From Jannaschia pohangensis (lineage in GTDB: Bacteria; Pseudomonadota; Alphaproteobacteria; Rhodobacterales; Rhodobacteraceae): a stretch of DNA of 64,000 nucleotides. Below are positions 27,267-34,791 of this stretch, in pieces. The stretch spans positions 1-64,000 of the forward strand of contig NZ_FORA01000008.1 in assembly GCF_900113875.1 (NCBI RefSeq), read 5' to 3'. Both the position numbers and the translations under genes were made by a program. The stretch's first letter is position 1; every line of letters begins with the position of its first letter. Under the pieces are notes generated by a model. The model saw nothing but the letters and a program-made list of their open reading frames with translations, was not told where the DNA came from and searched no databases.

Positions 27267-28634
27267 TCAGGCTTTCTTCAGGTGATAGGATTTGGGACGG
27301 GTCAGGTTGTGGAAGCCGATCACCGACAGGCCGCCGCCGCGCCCGGTGTCCTTGCAGCCGGTCCAGCAGAGCGCAGGGTCGAGGTAATCGGCGCGGTTCA
27401 TGAACACGGTGCCCGTCTCGATCTGGTCGGCAATCGCCTCGGCCCGGGCGGCATCACGGGTCCAGATCGACGCGGTCAGGCCGTACTTGCAGTCGTTCAT
27501 CAGGCGGATCGCCTCGGCGTCGTCCTTGACCGGCATGATGCCCACGACCGGGCCGAAGCTCTCGTCGCGCATGACCCGCATGTCGTGGGTCACGTCGGTC
27601 AGAATCTGCGGCGTGAGGTAGGCGCCGCCATCATCCTCGGGAAAGGTCGCGATATGGGCCGTGGCGCCGTCGGCGATGGCCTCGGCGATCTGGTCGCGCA
27701 CCTCCTGGGCGAAACGCACATGCGCCATCGGCCCAAGGGTCGTCTCGGGGTCCAGCGGATTGCCCAGTTTCAGGCCCCGGACAATCGCCACCGCCTTTTC
27801 CAGAAAGGCGTCGAAATGCTGCGCGGCGACATAGATCCGCTCGATCCCGCAGCAGCACTGGCCCGCGTTGTACATCGCCCCGTCCATCAGCGTCTCGGCC
27901 GCCGCATCCAGATCGGCATCGTCGCAGACATAGCCCGGATCCTTGCCGCCAAGTTCCAGCCCGATGCCCGTGAAGGTGCCGGCCGCCGCCTGTTCCATCG
28001 CCTGACCGCCCCCGACCGAGCCGGTGAAATTCACAAAACCGAAGGACCGGGCCGCGATCAGGTCAGAGGTCGTCTGGTGGTCGAGGAAGACATTCTGGAA
28101 CACATCTTTGGGGACGCCCGCCGCATGGAATGCCCGGGCCATCCGCTCGCCCACCAAAGGCGTCTGGCTGGCGTGTTTCAGGACCACGGCATTGCCCGCC
28201 ATCAGGGCCGGCGCGATGGTGTTGATTGCCGTCATGAAGGGATAGTTCCAGGGTGCGACCACCAGAACCACGCCATGCGGCACGCGCTTGATGACACGGC
28301 GGAAGGCGTCGCTGTCCTCGACCACGATGTCGGCCAGGGCGTCCTTGGCGATCTCTGCCATGTAGTTGGACCGCTGGTTGAAGCCGCCGAATTCGCCGCC
28401 AAAGCGGACGGGGCGGCCCATCTGGTGGGCCAGTTCGGGCACGATCTCGTCGTTCATCGCGCCCACGTTTGCGACCCCGGCCAGCACCAGCGCGATCCGG
28501 TCTTCCAGCGTCCGCGCGGCCCAATCGACCTGCGCAGCTCTGGCGCGCGCGACGGCGTCACGCGCCGCCTCGGCCGACAGGGTGGGTCGTTCCGCGTAAA
28601 CGGACCCGTCAATCGGAGATATGCAGCGGATCAT
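27267..28634 (-). CDS. Aldehyde dehydrogenase
   Basis: 455 residues from the ATG at 28634, preceded by AAAGGGC; a TTG two codons earlier overlaps the ligase stop. ALDH features: VVAPWNYPFMTAINT near residue 140, catalytic Glu in LELGGKDPGYV, catalytic Cys within GQCCCGIERIYV, and DESFGPVVGIMPV. It oxidises an aldehyde to the acid with NAD(P). Three adjacent Cys at the active site leave the nucleophile assignment to alignment, though the middle one fits best. The context suggests a gamma-glutamyl-aminoaldehyde substrate, as for PuuC, but this is inferred. Confidence 0.9.
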   Translation of the reverse strand: MIRCISPIDGSVYAERPTLSAEAARDAVARARAAQVDWAARTLEDRIALVLAGVANVGAMNDEIVPELAHQMGRPVRFGGEFGGFNQRSNYMAEIAKDALADIVVEDSDAFRRVIKRVPHGVVLVVAPWNYPFMTAINTIAPALMAGNAVVLKHASQTPLVGERMARAFHAAGVPKDVFQNVFLDHQTTSDLIAARSFGFVNFTGSVGGGQAMEQAAAGTFTGIGLELGGKDPGYVCDDADLDAAAETLMDGAMYNAGQCCCGIERIYVAAQHFDAFLEKAVAIVRGLKLGNPLDPETTLGPMAHVRFAQEVRDQIAEAIADGATAHIATFPEDDGGAYLTPQILTDVTHDMRVMRDESFGPVVGIMPVKDDAEAIRLMNDCKYGLTASIWTRDAARAEAIADQIETGTVFMNRADYLDPALCWTGCKDTGRGGGLSVIGFHNLTRPKSYHLKKA

Positions 28635-28636
28635 CT

Positions 28637-30001
28637 TCAAGCCCTTTCAAAGCCACGTGCGATTTCCCAATCGGTCACGACACGGTCGAATTCTTCCTGT
28701 TCCCATTCGGCGCAGCGGGTGTAGTGGTCGACCACATCGTCGCCCATGGCCGCCCGCAGAAACGTCGAGCCGCGCAGCGCCTCGGTCGCGGCCCGCAGGG
28801 TTCGGGGAATGTCCTGCGCCTTGGCGTCCTGATAAACGTCGCCGCGCGTCGGCGGGGCCAGTTCCATACTGTCCTCGATGCCCTTGATCCCGGCGGCCAG
28901 CATCGCGGCCTGCGCCAGATAGGGGTTCAGGTCGGAGCCGCCGATCCGGCATTCGACGCGAACGCCCTTGGTGCCATCGCCGCAAAGGCGGAATCCTGCG
29001 GTCCGGTTGTCGACGGACCAGACCGTCTTGGTCGGCGCGAAGGTACCCTTGGCGAAGCGTTTGTAGCTGTTCACGTAAGGCGCAAGGAAGAAGGTGTAAT
29101 CCGGCGAATAGGCGATGAGCCCCGCCATGTAGTGCCGCATCACGTCCGACATGCCCAGGTCGTCATCCGGGTCATGGAACGCCGGCTCTCCGTCTTTCCA
29201 GAGCGACTGGTGCACATGGGACGAGCTGCCCACCTTGCTGTGGTGCCACTTGGGCAGGAACGTCGCGGCGTGACCCTTCTGCCAGGCGATTTCCTTGATC
29301 GCGTTCTTGGCGATCGTGTGATGGTCGGCGCAATCGAGCGCCGGGGCATAGCGGATGTTAAGTTCTTCCTGCCCGGTCTCGGCCTCGCCCTTGGTGTTCT
29401 CGATGGGCAGGCCCGCAGCAAACAGGTGATTGCGGATCGGGCGCATCACACCCTCTTCCTTGGTGGTCTGGAGGATGTGGTAATCCTCGTTGTAGCCGCT
29501 GACCGGCGACAGGTCGCGGAAGCCGCCCTTGCGGATCTCGTCCACGGTCTTCTCGAACAGGAAGAACTCCAGCTCGGTCGCCATCATCGCGTCGAAGCCA
29601 AGCTCGGCCAGGCGCGCGATCTGCCGTTTCAGGATCTGACGCGGCGAATGGGGCACCGGTTCGTGGGTGTGGTGATCGAGGATATCGCACAGCACCATCG
29701 CCGTCCCCTCGAGCCAGGGCAGACGCCGGATCGTGGTCAGGTCAGGGGCCATGACATAGTCGCCATACCCCTTTTCCCAACTGGTCGCGGCATAGCCCGG
29801 CGGCGTCGACATCTCCAGGTCGGTGGCCAGCAGGTAGTTGCAGCAATGGGTTTCCCTGAACGACGTTTCCACGAAATTGACGCCATGGAACCGCTTGCCG
29901 AGCAACCGCCCCTGCATGTCCGGAAAACAGACCAGAACCGTATCGATGGACCGGTCCGCCACCGCGGTCTTGAGCGCCTCGAACGTGAGATTGCCAGCCA
30001 T
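28637..30001 (-). CDS. Glutamine synthetase family ligase, gamma-glutamylamine synthetase (PuuA-like)
   Basis: 454 residues from the ATG at 30001, with GGGAGG four bases upstream. Conserved GS pieces: ATELEFFLFE (metal Glu), EAETGQEELNI, GSSSHVHQSLW (GxxxHxHQS), and NRTAGFRLCGDGTKGVRVECR. It lacks the adenylylation-site layout and hexad features of housekeeping GlnA and resembles the type that joins glutamate to an amine with ATP. It is expected to gamma-glutamylate the imported amine, which protects the amino group before oxidation by the two dehydrogenases encoded downstream. Confidence 0.88.
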   Translation of the reverse strand: MAGNLTFEALKTAVADRSIDTVLVCFPDMQGRLLGKRFHGVNFVETSFRETHCCNYLLATDLEMSTPPGYAATSWEKGYGDYVMAPDLTTIRRLPWLEGTAMVLCDILDHHTHEPVPHSPRQILKRQIARLAELGFDAMMATELEFFLFEKTVDEIRKGGFRDLSPVSGYNEDYHILQTTKEEGVMRPIRNHLFAAGLPIENTKGEAETGQEELNIRYAPALDCADHHTIAKNAIKEIAWQKGHAATFLPKWHHSKVGSSSHVHQSLWKDGEPAFHDPDDDLGMSDVMRHYMAGLIAYSPDYTFFLAPYVNSYKRFAKGTFAPTKTVWSVDNRTAGFRLCGDGTKGVRVECRIGGSDLNPYLAQAAMLAAGIKGIEDSMELAPPTRGDVYQDAKAQDIPRTLRAATEALRGSTFLRAAMGDDVVDHYTRCAEWEQEEFDRVVTDWEIARGFERA

Positions 30002-30031
30002 GTCGCCTCCCCTTCCCCGTGTTGGACCCAC

Positions 30032-30049
30032 CCCGCAGAGGCCTGCGGG
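30032..30049. promoter_or_regulatory. Stem-loop between dctP and the ligase gene
   Basis: CCCGCAG-AGGC-CTGCGGG, a perfect 7-bp stem in the 72-bp gap after the TRAP binding-protein gene. No U-run follows. Its position matches the hairpins after the other two binding-protein genes in this window. Confidence 0.5.
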
Positions 30050-30073
30050 ATGGTGTGATCTGTCTGCGCCGCC

Positions 30074-31111
30074 CTATTCGAAATTGTAAGGGGCGCCGGC
30101 CTGGTTGATGACGCTGTTGTACTCCTTGAAGATGTTGACGATCTTCTGGTGCACTTCGCCTTCCTGGGCCACTTCTTCCCAGAACTCCTTGGCGGCGTTC
30201 TCGACCTCGGCCCATTCGTTCGCGGGAACCGAGCGCAGCGCCAGCTTGTCGCCATTGGCGCGCAGGGCCGCTTCGCCGCCCCAATACCACTGGTTGCGAT
30301 AGGTGTGCCCGGCCTCGGTCGCGGCCATGACGATGGCCTTCAGATGCTCGGGCAGGTCGGCCCACCGTTGCTCGTTCACGAACCACGACCCGATCCAGGC
30401 CCCCGAGATGTTGTTGGTCAGGAAGTAGTCCGTCACATTGGCCCAACCGACGGTGTAATCCTCGGTGATGCCGGACCAGGCCATGCCGTCCAATTCGCCG
30501 GTCTGGACGGCGACTTCGGCGTCCTCGTAGGGGATGTTGACCGGCACGACGCCGAACTTCGCCAAGAACCGCCCCGCCGTCGGGAAGGTATAGAGCCGCA
30601 GGCCGTCGAGGTCGGCGACGCTCGTGATCTCCTTGGTGGTGTTGAAGTTGCACGGGTCCTGCCCCGCCGCCGACAGCCATTTGACCCCGACCTTGGCATA
30701 TTCCTCGTCCCAGATTTCCTTCAGGCCGTATTGGTTGAAGAGCACCGGCACATCCAGAATGTGCTTGGTCGCGAAGGGAAAATAGCCGCCGAACTGCTGA
30801 AGCGGCGTGGGCGAAGCCATGGAGTCGTCGTCCGAATGCACCCCGTCGATGGTTCCGCGCTGAAGCGCTTGGAACAGCTCGCCCGTGGGGACGATCTGGT
30901 CTGCATAGAACAGCTCGACCTCCAGCTCGCCGTTGGCGGCGGTGTTGATGTAGTCGATGACCGGCTTGGTCACATGCTCACCCAGGGCCGCCCCCGCATA
31001 GGTCTGGAAGCGCCATTTGATCGCTTCCTGCGCGCGGGCAATGGATGGCGCCGCCAGTGTGGCGGCCCCGGCAAGGCCCGCATTCCGAATGAAATTACGT
31101 CTTGTCGTCAT
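30074..31111 (-). CDS. dctP: TRAP transporter solute-binding protein DctP
   Basis: 345 residues from the ATG at 31111 (ribosome site AAGGAGAGTCTC). A twin-arginine-type signal, TTRRNFIRNAGLAGAATLA, ends at IARAQ. The mature part has DctP features (IKWRFQTYAGAALGEHV, ELFQALQRGTIDGVHSD, DVPVLFNQYG). It is unusual but not rare for a TRAP binding protein to be Tat-exported. It feeds the DctQ/DctM channel encoded just upstream in the operon. TRAP systems import organic acids and related small anions using the sodium gradient. Confidence 0.92.
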   Translation of the reverse strand: MTTRRNFIRNAGLAGAATLAAPSIARAQEAIKWRFQTYAGAALGEHVTKPVIDYINTAANGELEVELFYADQIVPTGELFQALQRGTIDGVHSDDDSMASPTPLQQFGGYFPFATKHILDVPVLFNQYGLKEIWDEEYAKVGVKWLSAAGQDPCNFNTTKEITSVADLDGLRLYTFPTAGRFLAKFGVVPVNIPYEDAEVAVQTGELDGMAWSGITEDYTVGWANVTDYFLTNNISGAWIGSWFVNEQRWADLPEHLKAIVMAATEAGHTYRNQWYWGGEAALRANGDKLALRSVPANEWAEVENAAKEFWEEVAQEGEVHQKIVNIFKEYNSVINQAGAPYNFE

Positions 31112-31158
31112 GAGACTCTCCTTGTCTGGTTTCAGCTCCGTTGGCGGAGTTCTTGGGT

Positions 31159-32484
31159 TTAGTTTCCGTAAACATACGTCGGCAGCCACAGCGCCAGCCC
31201 GGGGAAGACCATCACGAGGATGAGCGCCCCGACCATCACCAGCACGAAGGGCCCGATGGATCGATAGATGTCCTGAATACTGATCTCGGGAGGGGCCATC
31301 GCCCGCATCAGGAAGAGGTTATAGCCGAAGGGCGGCGTCATGTAGGCGATCTGGCAGGTGATCGTGTAGAGGATCCCATACCATATCAGATCGAAGCCGA
31401 GCGCGCCGACCAGCGGCACATAAAGCGGCGCGACGATGACCAGCATGGCGGTGTCATCGAGGAATGTCCCCATCAGGATGAAGCTCAGCTGCATCAGGAT
31501 CAGGATCACCCAGGGGTTCAGGCCAAGCTGTTCGGTGAACAGGTTCTCGATGGCCTTGACCGCCCCCAGACCATCGAACACCGCGCCGAAGGCCAGGGCG
31601 GCCAGGATGATCCACATGAACATGCAGGTGATGCCCAGGGTATTGCGAACCGAATTCTCGAACACCTCCCGCGTCATCCGCCCCTTGAGAACCGCCGCCA
31701 TGAACGCCGTGATCGCCCCGATGGCCGAGCTTTCGACAAGCGACGTCCAGCCATTGACGAAGGGCACCATCATCACCGCAAAGATCACCAGCGGCAGCAG
31801 ACCGGCGCGCAGCAGGCGCAGCTTTTCCGCCAGCGGCAGGTCGCGCTCCGCCTTGTCCAGCGCCGGGCCAAGGGCCGGGTTCTTCCAGCAGCGGACAACG
31901 ATATAGAGGATGAACATCCCCGCCATCATCAGCCCCGGAACCACGCCCGCCAGCCACAGCTGCCCCACCGGTTGCCGCGCGATCATCGCATAAAGCACCA
32001 GCACCACCGAAGGCGGCACCAGGATGCCCAGGGATGACCCCGCCTGGATCACCCCCGTCACCATGCGCTTGTCGTATCCGCGTTTGAGAAGTTCGGGCAG
32101 CGCGATGGTCGCCCCGATGGCCATGCCCGCGACACTCAGCCCGTTCATCGCGGAAATCAGCACCATCAACCCGATCGTCCCGATGGCCAGCCCGCCGCGC
32201 AGGCCCCCCATCCAGACGTGGAACATCTTGTAGAGATCGTCTGCGATCCGCGACTCGCTCAGGACGTAGCCCATGAAGATGAACATCGGCAGCGTCAGCA
32301 ACGGATACCATTTCATCAGCTTCATCGCGGCCGCAAATCCGATATCGTGGCCGCCCCGATCCCCCCACAGCAGCAATGCCGCCACCACGGCGACAAAACC
32401 GATGGCCCCGAATACCCGCTGCCCGGTCAGCAGCATCAGCATCATGGTCGAGAACATGAGCGTGGCGATCATCTCATAGGGCAT
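31159..32484 (-). CDS. dctM: TRAP transporter large permease DctM
   Basis: 441 residues from the ATG at 32484, which shares a base with the dctQ stop (TGATG). About twelve hydrophobic segments; family features LTLPMFIFMGYVLSES, AGMAIGATIALPELLKRGY, AGSSLGILVPPSVVLVLYA and MTPPFGYNLFLM. It is the channel and sodium-coupling subunit. The frame is open further upstream (to 32949) but that part overlaps dctQ and is not expected to be used. Confidence 0.93.
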   Translation of the reverse strand: MPYEMIATLMFSTMMLMLLTGQRVFGAIGFVAVVAALLLWGDRGGHDIGFAAAMKLMKWYPLLTLPMFIFMGYVLSESRIADDLYKMFHVWMGGLRGGLAIGTIGLMVLISAMNGLSVAGMAIGATIALPELLKRGYDKRMVTGVIQAGSSLGILVPPSVVLVLYAMIARQPVGQLWLAGVVPGLMMAGMFILYIVVRCWKNPALGPALDKAERDLPLAEKLRLLRAGLLPLVIFAVMMVPFVNGWTSLVESSAIGAITAFMAAVLKGRMTREVFENSVRNTLGITCMFMWIILAALAFGAVFDGLGAVKAIENLFTEQLGLNPWVILILMQLSFILMGTFLDDTAMLVIVAPLYVPLVGALGFDLIWYGILYTITCQIAYMTPPFGYNLFLMRAMAPPEISIQDIYRSIGPFVLVMVGALILVMVFPGLALWLPTYVYGN

Positions 32485-33041
32485 CAGATGTCGGCCCCAC
32501 GCAGGCGCAGGATGTCCTTGAACAGCTCCGACACGCATTGCAGCAGCATCAGCGCGAAGCCCACGATCATCACCACCTTGATCGGCCACATGTAGGGACG
32601 CCAGGCCGACGACGACCGCTCCAGCGTGCCGACCTCCTCGGTGCCGATGACGACACCGGCCAGGAAGGACACCGGCGCATCCTGCCAATAGCCGAGCGAA
32701 TAGGCCGTGGAGCCGATGGCGCCGTAAAGCAGCACGCAGAGATAGAAGATCAGGAACAGCACGGTGACCGCGTCGAACCAGGCTTTGCGCCGAACCGACC
32801 AACCGCCATAGAGCAGGTCCATCCGCACGTTCGACCCCAGTTGCAGCGAATAGGGCCCGCCGAGGATGTAATAGCCGACCATCACGAATTGCGCCATTTC
32901 CAGCGTCCAGAGCGTGGGCAGGAAGAACGTCTTGCTGACCGACGACCACAGAAGCACGCCCATGAGAACGAAAATCCCGTACATCGCGACCCGGCCCAGA
33001 CGGTAGTTCACCGCATCGACGCCACGGATATAACCGCGCAT
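32484..33041 (-). CDS. dctQ: TRAP transporter small permease DctQ
   Basis: 185 residues from the ATG at 33041, coupled to the previous stop (TGATG); an ATG at 33053 is also plausible. Four hydrophobic helices with the usual pattern (GIFVLMGVLLWSSVSKTF, QFVMVGYYILGGPYSLQLG, then VRMDLLYGG). It partners DctM. The order here is dctQ-dctM-dctP. Confidence 0.9.
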   Translation of the reverse strand: MRGYIRGVDAVNYRLGRVAMYGIFVLMGVLLWSSVSKTFFLPTLWTLEMAQFVMVGYYILGGPYSLQLGSNVRMDLLYGGWSVRRKAWFDAVTVLFLIFYLCVLLYGAIGSTAYSLGYWQDAPVSFLAGVVIGTEEVGTLERSSSAWRPYMWPIKVVMIVGFALMLLQCVSELFKDILRLRGADI

Positions 33042-33796
33042 CACGCCCTGCATGCCGCGACCCCCAGGGACTCCAGCGCCCGGCTGATCCACCCGGTCAG
33101 CGTCTGCGCCATCGCGGCCTGCGACGCGGCATCGGCGATCAGGTCATTGCGCACCTCGATCATCACGTTCAGGTGGCCATGCCGGATCGCATGTTCCCTG
33201 AGTGTATGCGTCACCCCGTCCTCGGGGCCATAGGGCACGTTGCGCCGCACGTCGTGGCCACCCGCCACCTGCAACATCGCATCGGCCAGGCGGCTGTCGC
33301 TGTCGTGCAGGATGCCGATTTCCACGTCCCGGACGACGCCGTGAAAGACGGGCGTGAAGCTGTGCACGGTGATGACGATGGCCTCGCTCCTTCGCGCCAC
33401 CTCGGCGGCCAGCCGGTCGCGGAAGGGCGTGTAATAGCGCGCGACCCGCGCCTGCCGCGCCGCGTCGCTCAGGTCGCGGTTACCGGGCAACTCGTAAGCC
33501 TCGCTGCGCGCGGGCATCGCGTCGGGCGCGGTCGGCGGGCGGTTGCAGTCGTAAACCAGCCGCGACACCGTCGCCGAGACCAGCACCGCATCCAGGGCCT
33601 GCGACAGGTGTTCGGCCACCGCCATCGCCCCCGGATCCCAGGCCACGTGACTGCGCAAGGCTTCGGGCGTGGCCCCCAGATCGTTCAACGCCGCCGGGAT
33701 GTGGGCGCTGGCATGTTCGCAGACCAGAACGATCGCCGACCCGGCTTCGCCGCGCGACACCCGAACATTGACCGCATCATCATCCGACAAGACCAT
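33041..33796 (-). CDS. N-formylglutamate amidohydrolase family enzyme
   Basis: 251 residues from the ATG at 33796; a TTG ten codons earlier is less likely. Family motifs: VCEHASAHIP, VAWDPGAMAVAEHLS, SRLVYDCNRPP, VTVHSFTPVFHG and IEVRNDLI. The described reaction is hydrolysis of N-formylglutamate to formate and glutamate (HutG). Here it is the first gene of an operon with a gamma-glutamyl ligase, not with histidine catabolism. It may therefore hydrolyse a gamma-glutamyl amide at the end of the proposed pathway; that is inference. Confidence 0.85.
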   Translation of the reverse strand: MVLSDDDAVNVRVSRGEAGSAIVLVCEHASAHIPAALNDLGATPEALRSHVAWDPGAMAVAEHLSQALDAVLVSATVSRLVYDCNRPPTAPDAMPARSEAYELPGNRDLSDAARQARVARYYTPFRDRLAAEVARRSEAIVITVHSFTPVFHGVVRDVEIGILHDSDSRLADAMLQVAGGHDVRRNVPYGPEDGVTHTLREHAIRHGHLNVMIEVRNDLIADAASQAAMAQTLTGWISRALESLGVAACRA

Positions 33797-33842
33797 GGCA
33801 ACCCCCGGTGTTAGGGTGGTTGCCAAGACCCCGAGATGTCAA

Positions 33843-33887
33843 CACAATTGTGAAAGAAATATAACACGTCGATCCGCGCTGTTATAT
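33843..33887. promoter_or_regulatory. Two palindromes in the divergent rpiR/catabolic-operon promoter
   Basis: CACAATTGTG (33843-33852) is a perfect 10-bp palindrome. ATATAACA (33859-33866) and TGTTATAT (33880-33887) form a perfect inverted repeat with a 13-bp spacer. Both lie in the AT-rich gap between the divergent genes and are the best candidates for binding by the RpiR-family regulator. Confidence 0.6.
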
Positions 33888-33910
33888 CTGTGAATAAAAT
33901 TGAGGCGCCG

Positions 33911-34783
33911 ATGACCGAGACCGCACAAACCATATCGGATCGCATTCACCAGATGCTCGACGATCTGACCCGTGCCGAGCGTCAGCTGGCCTTGTCGGTT
34001 CTGGAAAACTACCCGGCCTCGGGTCTCGGCCCCCTCGCCATGCTGGCCAGGGATGCAGAGGTGTCGGTGCCCACGGTCGCGCGCATGGTGCAGAAGCTCG
34101 GCTACAAGGGCTACCCCGAGTTCCAGGCCGGCCTGCGCGAGGAGCTCAAGGCGCGCGGCAAGACCCCGATCGCCAAGCACGACACCTGGGCCGAAGCCGC
34201 GCCCTCGGGCCATATCCTCAACCGCTTCACCGAGGCCGTGATCGACAACATCCGGCTCACCCTGGGGCAGATCGACCCCGCCTCCTTCGACCAGGCTTGC
34301 GCCCTCATCGCGGACGAGGCGCATCACCTCTATATCGTCGGCGGGCGCATCACGCATACGCTGGCCGAATATCTTTTCCTGCACATGCAGGTCATCCGCC
34401 CCGACGTGACCCATGTGCAATCCACATCGAATACCTGGCCGCACTACCTGCTGAACGCGAAAGAGGGCGATGTCTTCGTCATCTTCGACGTCCGGCGCTA
34501 CGAGAACAACACCCTGAAGCTGGCCGAACTGGCCCATGCCCGGGGCGCGCGGATCATCCTGATGACCGATCAATGGCGATCCCCGGTGCATCAACTGGCC
34601 ACCGTATGCCTGAGCAACCGGATCGTCGTGCCCTCGGCCTGGGACAGCGCGACGACGATCATGCTGTTGCTCGAGACGATGATTTCGGCGGTCCAGACCC
34701 TGAACTGGTCCCAGACCAAGGCCCGGATCGAGGAACTGGAAGACATGTTCGACCAGACCAAGCTCTTCCGCAAATTCACCTGA
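33911..34783 (+). CDS. RpiR-family transcriptional regulator (HTH + SIS domain)
   Basis: 290 residues from the ATG at 33911, preceded by TTGAGGCGCCG; a GTG at 33890 is in frame but falls close to the palindromes. N-terminal HTH_6 (LTRAERQLALSVLENYP, DAEVSVPTVARMVQKLGYKGYPEFQ) and a SIS domain from ~125 (LYIVGGRITHTLAEYLFLHM, VFVIFDVRRYENNTLKLAELA). SIS domains bind phosphosugars or related ligands. It is transcribed away from the large catabolic operon and is its likely regulator. It ends 8 bp from the convergent pbpC stop. Confidence 0.9.
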   Translation: MTETAQTISDRIHQMLDDLTRAERQLALSVLENYPASGLGPLAMLARDAEVSVPTVARMVQKLGYKGYPEFQAGLREELKARGKTPIAKHDTWAEAAPSGHILNRFTEAVIDNIRLTLGQIDPASFDQACALIADEAHHLYIVGGRITHTLAEYLFLHMQVIRPDVTHVQSTSNTWPHYLLNAKEGDVFVIFDVRRYENNTLKLAELAHARGARIILMTDQWRSPVHQLATVCLSNRIVVPSAWDSATTIMLLLETMISAVQTLNWSQTKARIEELEDMFDQTKLFRKFT

Positions 34784-34791
34784 CGCACGCG

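Noticed and set aside
26031-28724. 897-residue plus-strand frame over the dehydrogenase genes
   Set aside because: It is antisense to two intact enzyme genes with all motifs; its His/Arg/Gly-rich product is typical of a shadow frame.
33041-33796. Histidine-utilisation (hut) gene cluster
   Set aside because: Only the HutG-family gene is present; hutH, hutU and hutI are absent and the neighbours are transporters and a gamma-glutamyl ligase.
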